Assembly (NCBI GenBank): GCA_027297005.1
Contig: JAPUIN010000354.1
Coordinates: forward strand, 1-7,835
Source: Acidobacteriota bacterium
Lineage (GTDB): Bacteria; Acidobacteriota; Polarisedimenticolia; Gp22-AA2
Direction: 5' to 3'
Length of the DNA stretch: 7,835 bases
The notes beneath the pieces were generated by a model that was given only the letters and a program-made list of their open reading frames with translations, searched no databases and had not been told where the DNA came from. A program made the position numbers and the translations under genes. Shown here piece by piece: positions 1-7,835 of this stretch; positions within the stretch are counted from its first letter, which is position 1, and every line of letters begins with the position of its first letter.

Positions 1-19
1 TTGACGACGTACAGTTATC

Positions 20-619
20 TTACCCGCCGATGATCCAGCCGATGGCGAGCGAGAAATACGTGTCGATCTCGTCGTCCTCGCGCTGCTCGAACCAGCGGAT
101 CCGGCTGAGCGGCCTGAGGTAGGCTCGGCTCTCCCCAAGCTGAATGCGCGCCCCGAATCCGGCGTGCACGGTCAGCGTGTCGTCCTCGATGTTCTGGAAG
201 GCAACTGCGACGAGCGGGCCCGAGGCGGTCAGGTCGAGCGAGTGAAACGCGCCCCCGATCCCACCATACAGGGTGGGAGAGATCCTCCCATCCGTCTTGA
301 AATACCGGACGAACGAAACGTCGAGAAAGGTGACGTCGAGATCGAAGTTCCCCGTGACCATTCCGATGGTGAAATCGTCGTCGGCGCTGGTCCGGGATAA
401 TTCGAACTGAAGACCCATCTTCTCGGTAAAGTCAAAACCGTATCGAAAACCGAACGTCGGCTCGCTATCCAGTTCATCCGGCCCCGGGCTGTAGCTGCCG
501 GCGAAAATCTCGAAGTTCGTCGTATTTTCCTCGACCTTCGCGGACGTGGTGGAACCGAATGCGCCCACCAGGAGCACCAAGATTCCGGTCGCAAAGTAGG
601 CACTCCGGGTGCGTTTCAT
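20..619 (-). CDS. Exported outer-membrane beta-barrel protein (porin-like, 8 strands), function unknown
   Basis: A 199-residue precursor. Residues 1-27 form a classic signal peptide: basic MKRTR, a hydrophobic core rich in Leu, Val and Gly, and a TSA cleavage site before Lys28. The mature part alternates hydrophobic and polar residues in about eight segments (for example near NFEIFAG, FGFRYGFDF, LQFELSR, VSFVRYF, LYGGIGGAF, VHAGFGARI and YFSLAIGW) separated by Asp/Glu/Ser-rich turns. This is the layout of small OmpA/OmpW-like barrels. The ATG at 619 is chosen because AGGAGGG lies 5 nt upstream and the signal peptide begins there; the same frame is open to an ATG at 700, but that would put 27 unlikely residues before the signal. 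The chain ends in WIIGG instead of the usual terminal Phe/Trp. It lies about 450 nt downstream of lepA on the same strand and is probably transcribed separately. The fold is well supported; the role (structural, porin or adhesin) cannot be read from sequence. Confidence 0.8.
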   Translation of the reverse strand: MKRTRSAYFATGILVLLVGAFGSTTSAKVEENTTNFEIFAGSYSPGPDELDSEPTFGFRYGFDFTEKMGLQFELSRTSADDDFTIGMVTGNFDLDVTFLDVSFVRYFKTDGRISPTLYGGIGGAFHSLDLTASGPLVAVAFQNIEDDTLTVHAGFGARIQLGESRAYLRPLSRIRWFEQREDDEIDTYFSLAIGWIIGG

Positions 620-624
620 CGAAT

Positions 625-631
625 CCCTCCT
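625..631 (-). promoter_or_regulatory. Ribosome binding site of the barrel gene
   Basis: On the minus strand AGGAGGG precedes the ATG at 619 by 5 nt, a near-perfect Shine-Dalgarno match. It decides the start: the in-frame ATG at 634 overlaps this site and has no comparable match of its own. Confidence 0.75.
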
Positions 632-640
632 CATGCTTGA

Positions 641-660
641 GATGGCGTCGCCATCGATGG
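641..660. repeat. Two abutting palindromes in the leader of the barrel gene
   Basis: GATGGCG-T-CGCCATC (641-655) is an inverted repeat with 7-bp arms and a one-base centre. It overlaps the perfect 10-bp palindrome CCATCGATGG (651-660). Both lie just upstream of the ribosome binding site of the leftward barrel gene, so they could be an operator or a small mRNA hairpin. No known binding consensus is recognised. Chance is possible at this size. Confidence 0.35.
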
Positions 661-1045
661 TCTTACGATCAAACGTCTCTGGTCTGAAGCCCGGGACCAT
701 ACCATAAGTCTTCCTGGAGCGCCAGAGCGCGGGGGACCTGTCCCTACCACGAACTCGATCCGGCCCGATCCTCCGCGTCTCGACAATGAATAGGAGGCCA
801 TGGTTCGGTGAATGGGGATGCCGAACCGGTTCTCGTCAACCGGACACCGGCCCCACCGGCGGTATCCGACCTCGCTTCGAATTGTCGCGAAGAGGTGGAA
901 TGTCATCAGAGATGGACCGGGTCGCGCGGTTGTTTCGGCTGCACATCGCGCACTTGCAGGAGCGGCCGCCTTCGCGCGGGTAACCCAAATTTCTTACCGG
1001 GGTACATAGCGAGAAGGTGCAGTGGCCGTCATGGCGGGCACCCGC

Positions 1046-1066
1046 AGCGGCGCGCGCCGGTCGCCG

Positions 1067-1068
<2 letters not shown>
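1046..1068 (-). other. Hairpin overlapping the lepA stop codon
   Basis: The plus strand reads AGCGGCG (1046-1052), a 9-nt loop, then CGCCGCT (1062-1068), a perfect 7-bp GC-rich stem covering part of the lepA TAG. The loop side also contains the palindrome GGCGCGCGCC (1049-1058). There is no T-run after it in the direction of lepA transcription, so it is not a canonical intrinsic terminator. It might stabilise the 3' end or be a by-product of high GC. Confidence 0.25.
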
Positions 1069-2863
<1,795 letters not shown>

Positions 2864-2871
2864 GGGGGCCT

Positions 2872-3897
2872 TCACAACTCGAGGTTCGGATCGGCGTTCT
2901 GGGTCATATCGGCGATCTCGCCGAGGCTCAGCTTGCGGGCGCCGACGAAGGCGATCATCGCGGCGTTGTCAACGGCGAGCTCGGGGCTGACGGCGAACGA
3001 GCGGTAACCACCCTTCGCGGCCTCCTCCACCATACGCGCCCGGAGGAGAGAGTTGCAGGCGACGCCACCCGAGAGGCAGATCGAATGGACCCTCTCACGC
3101 CGGGCGAGGGTCATCACCCGCCCGACCAGAAATTCGACGACCGAGCGCTGAAACGAGGCGAGCAGATCACGGGTCTTCTGGTCCGGCTCGCCCGCGGGAT
3201 AGTCACGCTGCAACTCGTGCGCCTGCGCGTGGCGCAGCACCGCCGTTTTGAATCCGCTGAATGAGAAGTCGAGGCTGCCGTCGCTCATGCGCGGCGCCGA
3301 CAGCGGCACGGCGGTCGAGTTGCCGGTCGGCGCCAGGCGATCGATGGCCGGACCGCCCGGGTACCCCAAGCCCACAAGCTTGGCCACCTTGTCGAACGCC
3401 TCGCCGACCGCGTCGTCGCGCGTGCGCGCGAGGCGCTCGATACCCTCCTCGTCGCGTGACAGATGGATCGAGGTGTGCCCGCCGGAGGCGATCAGGCTGA
3501 GCGCCGGAGTCGGGATGGCGCCGTGCTCCAGCCAGACCGATCGCAGATGCCCCTCGAGGTGGTTGACCGTCAGCAGCGGGATCCCCCGCACGTAGGCGAT
3601 CGCCTTGGCCACCTGCAGACCGACGAGAAGGGGTCCGACCAGCCCGGGGCCGAACGTCACGGCGATGGCATCAATCCCGCTCAGCGCGATACCGGCGCGC
3701 TTTAGCGCCATGTCGATCACCGCATCGATGCGCTCGAGGTGGTGGCGAGACGCGAGCTCCGGCACGACCCCGCCGTATTCGCGGTGAATGTCGACCTGCG
3801 AGGCGACGACGTTGCTGCGGATCTCACGGCCGCGAACGACGGACGCGGCCGTCTCGTCGCAGGAGGTCTCGATTCCGAGGATGTTCGGTTCGGTCAT
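2872..3897 (-). CDS. tsaD: tRNA N6-threonylcarbamoyladenosine transferase subunit TsaD (Kae1/Gcp)
   Basis: A 341-residue ASKHA-fold protein, close to the 337 of E. coli TsaD. With TsaB and TsaE it transfers the threonylcarbamoyl group from TC-AMP to A37 of ANN-decoding tRNAs in the cytoplasm. Family signatures occur in order: IETSCDET (9-16), the metal-site NHLEGH (112-117, His113 and His117), ASGGHT (137-142), GEAFDK (165-170), FSFSGFKT (211-218), LSGGVACN (275-282) and the metal Asp310 in VDNAAM. The ATG at 3897 gives the usual N-terminus, though no good Shine-Dalgarno is visible; translation may be coupled to mtnA, whose stop is 15 nt upstream. Its own stop is followed after 8 nt by lepA. 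No tsaB or tsaE is present in the window. Identification is firm. Confidence 0.97.
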   Translation of the reverse strand: MTEPNILGIETSCDETAASVVRGREIRSNVVASQVDIHREYGGVVPELASRHHLERIDAVIDMALKRAGIALSGIDAIAVTFGPGLVGPLLVGLQVAKAIAYVRGIPLLTVNHLEGHLRSVWLEHGAIPTPALSLIASGGHTSIHLSRDEEGIERLARTRDDAVGEAFDKVAKLVGLGYPGGPAIDRLAPTGNSTAVPLSAPRMSDGSLDFSFSGFKTAVLRHAQAHELQRDYPAGEPDQKTRDLLASFQRSVVEFLVGRVMTLARRERVHSICLSGGVACNSLLRARMVEEAAKGGYRSFAVSPELAVDNAAMIAFVGARKLSLGEIADMTQNADPNLEL

Positions 3898-3912
3898 GGC
3901 AGCGGGCCGGGC

Positions 3913-4971
3913 TCAGCGGCCGGCGCGCGCCGGGGAGGCGGCGGCATCGCACAGAGCGGGCAGGGAGCGGTCGTAAGGGGCCCGGGCGATCCCGGCCTCC
4001 GTGATGATCGCCGCGATCAGGCGGTGCGGCGTGACGTCGAACGCGGGATGCAGGACCGGCACTCCCTCGGGCACGATGCGCTGTCCCGCGAAATGGCTCA
4101 TCTCATCCGGGTCACGCTCTTCGATCGGGATGCCGTCCCCCGACGCGGTCTCCAGATCGACGGTCGAGGTTGGCGCCGCGACGTAGAACGGCACGCCGTG
4201 CTCCTTCGCCAGCACCGCCACCGGGTAGGTGCCGATCTTGTTGGCCACGTCTCCGTTGCGCGCGATCCGATCGGCGCCGACGACGCACAGGTCGATCGAT
4301 CCCTTCTGGAAGAGATGTCCCGCCATGCCGTCCCCGAGCACGGTGACCGGAATGCCGTCCTTCTGCAGCTCCCACGCGGTCAGCCGGGCCCCCTGCAGGA
4401 ACGGCCGCGTCTCGTCCGCGTACACCGTTACCTGCTTGCCGGCTTCGACCGCCGCCCGGAACACTCCGAGCGCGGTTCCGTACCCGGCGGTCGCCAGTGC
4501 GCCCGCGTTGCAGTGGGTCAGGGCGCGCGTCCTGTCGGGCAGAAGCTCGGCGCCGAGCGCTCCCATTTTTCGGTTGTTCTCGACGTCGGTCCTCTGGATC
4601 GTGAGCGCTTCCACACGCAGGGCCTCGACGACGCGATCCGGATCGGCCTCGCGCTGGCGCTCGAAGCATCGGCGCATCCTCTCGATCGCCCAGAACAGGT
4701 TCACTGCCGTCGGACGGGTCGAGGCGAACAGGCGCCCGAGATGTTCGAAACGCTCCTCGGGAGGATCGCCCGAGGAGTCGCGGCAAAAACCCAGCGCGAT
4801 CCCCATCGCCGCGGCGACACCGATTGCTGGGGCGCCCCGGATCACCATGTCGCGGATCGCCGAAGCGACCTCCTCCGGACTCCTCAGGGTCAGATAGATC
4901 TCCTCCCCGGGGAGTCGGCGCTGGTCAAGCATCACGACTCCATCGTCGGTCCACTCGATCGTTTTGAACAT
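3913..4971 (-). CDS. mtnA: S-methyl-5-thioribose-1-phosphate isomerase (MtnA)
   Basis: A 352-residue protein related to eIF-2B alpha. It isomerises methylthioribose-1-phosphate to methylthioribulose-1-phosphate in the methionine salvage pathway, in the cytoplasm. Visible signatures are the N-terminal IEW and [10 protein letters not shown] (15-24), [12 protein letters not shown] (44-55), [15 protein letters not shown] (152-166) with the catalytic Cys154, [16 protein letters not shown] (186-201), [20 protein letters not shown] (230-249) with the catalytic Asp233, and APTSTVD (266-272). Presence of Cys and Asp together argues for MtnA over plain eIF-2B-like relatives. The C-terminus carries a short Ala/Arg-rich tail. 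The ATG at 4971 matches the family start; no clear Shine-Dalgarno was seen. First gene of a compact cluster with tsaD and lepA. No other salvage gene lies in the window, so the rest of the pathway must be elsewhere if complete. Confidence 0.95.
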   Translation of the reverse strand: MFKTIEWTDDGVVMLDQRRLPGEEIYLTLRSPEEVASAIRDMVIRGAPAIGVAAAMGIALGFCRDSSGDPPEERFEHLGRLFASTRPTAVNLFWAIERMRRCFERQREADPDRVVEALRVEALTIQRTDVENNRKMGALGAELLPDRTRALTHCNAGALATAGYGTALGVFRAAVEAGKQVTVYADETRPFLQGARLTAWELQKDGIPVTVLGDGMAGHLFQKGSIDLCVVGADRIARNGDVANKIGTYPVAVLAKEHGVPFYVAAPTSTVDLETASGDGIPIEERDPDEMSHFAGQRIVPEGVPVLHPAFDVTPHRLIAAIITEAGIARAPYDRSLPALCDAAASPARAGR

Positions 4972-5090
4972 GGCGTGGGCATGTTACCGGAAAGTGCTTC
5001 AGGGGCGCAATTCCAGCGGATCCAGAGGGTTACGGGGCGGATCATGGAGCGATCGCAATCAAGGCCGGGTGCGGACAGACGGGCGGATGC

Positions 5091-5115
5091 ATGGGTGCCG
5101 TGAAACGGCACCCAT
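5091..5115. repeat. Perfect 10-bp inverted repeat with 5-nt loop
   Basis: ATGGGTGCCG (5091-5100), loop TGAAA, then CGGCACCCAT (5106-5115): both arms match exactly. It ends 28 nt before the consensus -35 box of the rightward promoter candidate. Neither side has a T-run, so a canonical intrinsic terminator is unlikely. A regulator-binding operator serving the divergent promoters, or an RNA hairpin, is more plausible. No known consensus is recognised. Confidence 0.6.
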
Positions 5116-5143
5116 CTCGCGCACGACGAAGGCCACAAAGTCG

Positions 5144-5172
5144 TTGACAGAGCAAGGGGTTGGCCGTATGTG
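5144..5172 (+). promoter_or_regulatory. Candidate sigma-70-type promoter for the S8 peptidase gene
   Basis: TTGACA (5144-5149) is a perfect -35 consensus. After a 17-nt spacer comes TATGTG (5167-5172), which matches only half of TATAAT. Transcription would begin near 5179 and give a leader of about 118 nt containing the T-tailed hairpin at 5231-5275. The -35 is striking in such GC-rich DNA, but the weak -10 keeps this a candidate. Confidence 0.4.
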
Positions 5173-5230
5173 AATCAAAAACCCGGGGCGCTGGCTCGGA
5201 TGCAGCTTTCGTGATCGTGACCATTCCCCG

Positions 5231-5275
5231 CTCCTGGCATGCCGCGGTGGTGGCGTGCCTCGGGAGTTTTGCTTT
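5231..5275 (+). promoter_or_regulatory. Leader hairpin with T-rich tail, possible attenuator
   Basis: GGCATGCC (5236-5243) pairs with GGCGTGCC (5252-5259) through 8 pairs, one of them G-U, around an 8-nt loop. CTCC (5231-5234) and GGAG (5263-5266) extend the stem below a small 1x3 internal loop. TTTTGCTTT (5267-5275) follows immediately. This is the shape of an intrinsic terminator pointing rightward. It ends 8 nt before the peptidase ribosome binding site, inside the predicted leader, so conditional termination is possible. No complete gene lies upstream on this strand for it to terminate. No known riboswitch class is recognised. Confidence 0.4.
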
Positions 5276-5282
5276 ATGCACC

Positions 5283-5288
5283 GGAGGG
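5283..5288 (+). promoter_or_regulatory. Ribosome binding site of the S8 peptidase
   Basis: GGAGGG lies 8 nt upstream of the ATG at 5297 and supports that start. The ATG at 5291 between them is followed directly by TAA and cannot be the gene start. Confidence 0.7.
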
Positions 5289-5296
5289 ATATGTAA

Positions 5297-7835
5297 ATGT
5301 CCAGGTTCCCCCGCCCCAGGCTGGCGGCTGCTCTCGCCGGTCTCTCGCTGGTCCTCGTCACCATGCTCCTCGTTGGATTCGCGACCTCCCTCGCAGGGAG
5401 AGACAATGCCGCAGGCGATCCCGAGGGATTTGCGGGAGGGCGCAGGCTAAGGACTGCCTTCGACCCGTTCGACCCGGGTTCGTCTTACTTCTACTTCCAA
5501 CGCAACCGGCGCCCAAGCGGTCACGCCCGGATCGATGGCCTGTCCCCGTTCGGAGCGCAGTTCAAATCGGTCGATCTGCCATCTCACCGCCAGGGTCTGT
5601 TGCTGACCAGCCTGGGGGTTTACGACCCGCGCGATCCGAAGGGGCTGGAGAAGCTGCCGGCATCCCTGCGACGGCCCACGATGGTGACCCGCCCCGGGCG
5701 CGGGGGCCTCGCGCCGGGGGTCAACATTGTCCAGATCGAAGCGAGCGCCCTGCGCCGGCGTGGGCCGGCCGGTATCGAACGTGAGCTGTCCGCCTTCGGC
5801 CGTGTCGTCGGCACCATGGAGGATCGTGGGTTCATCCTGCGCGGCGTCGAACGCAAACAGCTCGACGCGCTGGCCGACCTGCCGTACGTCGAGGCGATGA
5901 TGCCGTATCACGACGGCTTCAAGATCGATCGGGGGCTGGGACGGGTGCCGTTCATTCAGGAGAAGAGGGCGCGCGAGCGCAAGCTCGAGATCATGATCGC
6001 CTCCTGGCCAGGTGCGCGGTCCGAAGAGATCCTCCGGTTCAGGGCAGAGGTCGAGTCGGTTGTCGGCCGTGATGCGGTGGGCGACTTCGCCAGCGACGGC
6101 ACTATTCTGCAGGCGACGGTGCTGACCGGGCGCATCCCTGCGATCGCGCGCCTCGTCACGGTGCGCGCCATCCAGGAAGTCCCCGAGATGCTCCTCTCCA
6201 ACGCCGAGGGGACCAGTCTGGTGATGGTCGGGAGCGTCGAGGACACGCTCGGGGCCCGTCCCTATCACGACATCGGGATCGATGGCGGCGGCATCGACAC
6301 GAACGGAGACGGAAGGCGGGTCAACGACGGATCGGATACCGTGCCGCCCCAGATCGTGGCGGTGCTCGACAACGGGTTGAGCGTCGACTCGGCGCAGTTC
6401 TCGGAGACGGCCACGCAGCCGGAGATCCCGTTCATCCGCCCGATTGGACCGGCGCATCGTAAGGTGCACGGGATCCAGTTCGTGGCCGACAGCGGTCAGA
6501 CCTGCGACGCGATCCTGTCCGGCTCCGGAACGCATGGCAACGTCGTGGCCGGGGCGATCGCCGGTTCGCCGACGGAGATCGGGGTGTTTGCCACCAAAAC
6601 GCTGCCGGTCGGGATCCCGATGATTGTCGGGATCAACATGGACGGGGTGGCGCGCGGCGCGCGAATCCTCATGCAGGACGCCGCCGCTCCGTCGCGGTGC
6701 ACCTTCGATGAACTGATCGAGCGCGGAGGGAACATCACGCCGGGGAACCTCGCCGCTCGCATGGCCGCGGCGCGCGACGCAGGGGACAACGTTCACCTGC
6801 ACGTGATGCCGTTCGGCGTCCCGAACTTCGACAACCTGCTCACGAATTCGCAGAACGGCAATTATTCCATCGAGGCTTCCCAGATCGACACCTTCCTCGT
6901 CAACAACCGGGACTACATGGTCTTCGTTCCGGTCGGGAGCCAGGGAGCCAGTCCGTCGAATCGCGCCGAGCGGCTCTATCCCGATCTGTTCAACGGCTCC
7001 TCTCTCGATAACGACCCCAACATCCCCTCGGGTCTGCAGATCCCGCCCCCCGCGACGGCGAAGAACATCGTCTCGGTCGGCAGCCACCGCATGGACATGC
7101 AGACGTTCGCAGGGGACTTTAACGAAGAGGAGGTCGGCTCGGCGTGGAGCTCCCGCGGGCCGGCGACGGCCGCGTCGCTCCGGACCGCCCCGATCGTCAT
7201 GGCGCCCGGCGAAGATTTCAACGGGATCTTCGCCGTGCCGCTGACCGGTGGCGTCGCCGTGTTCCGTTCCTCGGACAACGACAATGCCGGGCCGGTGGAG
7301 CACGAGCTGGACGAGCTGAACTTCGGGACGTCTTTCTCGTCGGCCTACGCCGCGGGCGCGGGGGCTCTGGTGCGCGACTATTTCGCGCAGGGGTTCTATC
7401 CGACCGCCGGCCGCAACGCGGCCGATCGGATGCCGGAGCTCTCGGGCGCGCTCGTCAAGGCGGCCCTGGTCGCGAGCGCCAACTTCCTCGAGCAGAGCTC
7501 GCAGACCGATTTCCCGACCAGCTCCGATAGAAATCTGGGCCAGGCGCGCGCGCTCAACCTGGGGGTCATCCAGTCGGACGCCGTCGGCATCATCGGCAAC
7601 AACGAACAGGGGTACGGCCGCGTCGTGGTGACCCAGGTGCTGCCGCTGTCGAACTGGCCAGACTCGTTCATCCTGAACCCGAACTCCGTTCGCGAGAACC
7701 CGGCGCAGGGCCTCCTCGTATGGGACGACATCGCGACCGGCGAGCCGCTCATCGACAACACGACGCGAACGTCGGCGACCCACACCTTCCGTCTGACCGG
7801 CCCGAACCTGATCACCGCCGTCGACGGCGGCGTGA
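5297..7835 (+). CDS. Secreted subtilisin-family (S8, KP-43-like) serine peptidase, 3' end beyond the window
   Basis: The frame is open from the ATG at 5297 to the window edge: 846 codons, no stop. Residues 1 to about 32 are a signal peptide (basic MSRFPRPR, then a long hydrophobic core). Two prodomain-like beta-alpha-beta-beta modules follow, about 142-207 and 230-300. The peptidase domain has Asp358 (IVAVLDNG), His413 (SGSGTHGNVVAGAIAG) and Ser679 (FGTSFSSAYAAGAGAL), plus SSRGP and VMAPG. GYGRVVV and a following beta-rich stretch look like the start of a C-terminal jelly-roll as in KP-43-type alkaline proteases. It should act outside the cytoplasm, degrading proteins after prodomain removal. 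Oddities are Ser548 in VPVGSQG where subtilases have the oxyanion Asn, a DTNGDG loop (334-339) inserted before the catalytic Asp strand, long gaps between triad residues, and exactly two Cys (403, 468). Family assignment is firm; activity and substrate are not known. Confidence 0.93.
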   Translation, partial: MSRFPRPRLAAALAGLSLVLVTMLLVGFATSLAGRDNAAGDPEGFAGGRRLRTAFDPFDPGSSYFYFQRNRRPSGHARIDGLSPFGAQFKSVDLPSHRQGLLLTSLGVYDPRDPKGLEKLPASLRRPTMVTRPGRGGLAPGVNIVQIEASALRRRGPAGIERELSAFGRVVGTMEDRGFILRGVERKQLDALADLPYVEAMMPYHDGFKIDRGLGRVPFIQEKRARERKLEIMIASWPGARSEEILRFRAEVESVVGRDAVGDFASDGTILQATVLTGRIPAIARLVTVRAIQEVPEMLLSNAEGTSLVMVGSVEDTLGARPYHDIGIDGGGIDTNGDGRRVNDGSDTVPPQIVAVLDNGLSVDSAQFSETATQPEIPFIRPIGPAHRKVHGIQFVADSGQTCDAILSGSGTHGNVVAGAIAGSPTEIGVFATKTLPVGIPMIVGINMDGVARGARILMQDAAAPSRCTFDELIERGGNITPGNLAARMAAARDAGDNVHLHVMPFGVPNFDNLLTNSQNGNYSIEASQIDTFLVNNRDYMVFVPVGSQGASPSNRAERLYPDLFNGSSLDNDPNIPSGLQIPPPATAKNIVSVGSHRMDMQTFAGDFNEEEVGSAWSSRGPATAASLRTAPIVMAPGEDFNGIFAVPLTGGVAVFRSSDNDNAGPVEHELDELNFGTSFSSAYAAGAGALVRDYFAQGFYPTAGRNAADRMPELSGALVKAALVASANFLEQSSQTDFPTSSDRNLGQARALNLGVIQSDAVGIIGNNEQGYGRVVVTQVLPLSNWPDSFILNPNSVRENPAQGLLVWDDIATGEPLIDNTTRTSATHTFRLTGPNLITAVDGGV

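Larger units (their letters stand above)
620..1066. other. Intergenic region between lepA and the barrel gene
   Basis: About 450 nt with no gene I can support. It contains the barrel gene's ribosome binding site and palindromes, a 10-bp palindrome GAACCGGTTC (823-832), and a possible stem GGTTCGG/CCGAACC (802-808 with 821-827). Short open frames exist on both strands: 27 codons plus at 900-983, and a Cys-containing frame minus at 836-988. None has both a good start and recognisable content. No strong -35/-10 pair was found for the barrel gene, and no T-tailed terminator after lepA. Confidence 0.5.
4972..5296. other. Divergent intergenic region between mtnA and the S8 peptidase
   Basis: A 325-nt gap between genes transcribed away from each other, so promoters for both should lie here. 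The sequence shows a perfect 10-bp inverted repeat (5091-5115), a rightward promoter candidate (5144-5172), a hairpin with a T-rich tail (5231-5275), a ribosome binding site (5283-5288) and the palindrome GCGATCGC (5049-5056). No convincing sigma-70 promoter was seen for the leftward mtnA operon, and no supported small gene. A start-stop ATGTAA at 5291-5296 directly precedes the peptidase ATG. Confidence 0.6.

Noticed and set aside
620..700. Upstream extension of the barrel gene to the ATG at 700
   Set aside because: It would place 27 residues before a clear signal peptide, and the strong Shine-Dalgarno at 625-631 points to the ATG at 619.
900..983. A 27-codon plus-strand frame with AGAGG upstream
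   Set aside because: Short, no recognisable content, overlaps another open frame on the opposite strand, and such frames are expected by chance in an intergenic region of this length.
4975..5060. Promoter for the mtnA operon on the minus strand
   Set aside because: Pairs such as TTGCGC with TAACAT at 18-nt spacing, or TTGCGA with a poor -10, match too few positions. The first would also leave almost no leader before the ATG.
3739..5103. A 454-codon open frame on the plus strand
   Set aside because: It runs antisense through mtnA and the start of tsaD, both unmistakable. Composition is Arg/Gly/Asp-rich without recognisable motifs, a GC-driven shadow.
5042..5406. Minus-strand open frames of 79 and 115 codons upstream of mtnA
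   Set aside because: They overlap the start of the peptidase and the divergent control region, show no recognisable content, and have no support as genes.
5447..7783. A 778-codon open frame on the minus strand
   Set aside because: It is antisense to the S8 peptidase. Its translation is an Arg/Asp/His/Val-rich composition typical of the complement of a GC-rich gene, with no domain. The plus-strand frame has a signal peptide, ribosome binding site and full catalytic triad.

Overview
The window is high-GC bacterial chromosome (by eye clearly above 60% G+C). It carries three conserved housekeeping genes, an outer-membrane barrel gene and the first part of a large secreted protease. Signal peptides plus a predicted beta-barrel porin point to a Gram-negative (diderm) organism. 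The gene mix and the KP-43-like S8 protease with a double prodomain would suit an Acidobacteriota- or Eisenbacteria-like soil or sediment lineage, but that placement is inference only. No mobile element, CRISPR array, rRNA or tRNA was seen.

Left part (20-4971), all minus strand, in transcription order: mtnA (methylthioribose-1-phosphate isomerase), tsaD (tRNA t6A synthesis) and lepA (elongation factor 4) are packed with gaps of 15 and 8 nt and look like one operon. About 450 nt downstream of lepA, on the same strand, lies a small exported 8-strand beta-barrel protein with its own strong ribosome binding site, probably a separate transcription unit. The operon joins methionine salvage to two translation-fidelity functions. 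This is a common sort of housekeeping cluster, not a new pathway.

Middle (4972-5296): a divergent intergenic region. It holds a perfect 10-bp inverted repeat, a consensus -35 box with a weak -10, and a second, longer hairpin followed at once by T-rich sequence. That second hairpin sits just before the ribosome binding site of the rightward gene, so the gene may have a structured, possibly attenuator-like leader.

Right part (5297-7835), plus strand: a secreted subtilisin-family (S8) peptidase, open through the window edge (846 codons visible, no stop). It has a signal peptide, two tandem prodomain-like modules, an Asp358/His413/Ser679 triad and the start of a C-terminal beta-sandwich. Its oddities are a Ser (548) where subtilases carry the oxyanion-hole Asn, a DTNGDG loop inserted just before the catalytic Asp strand, and exactly two cysteines. 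I found no convincing new multi-gene system. The protease and its leader are what most deserve a second look.
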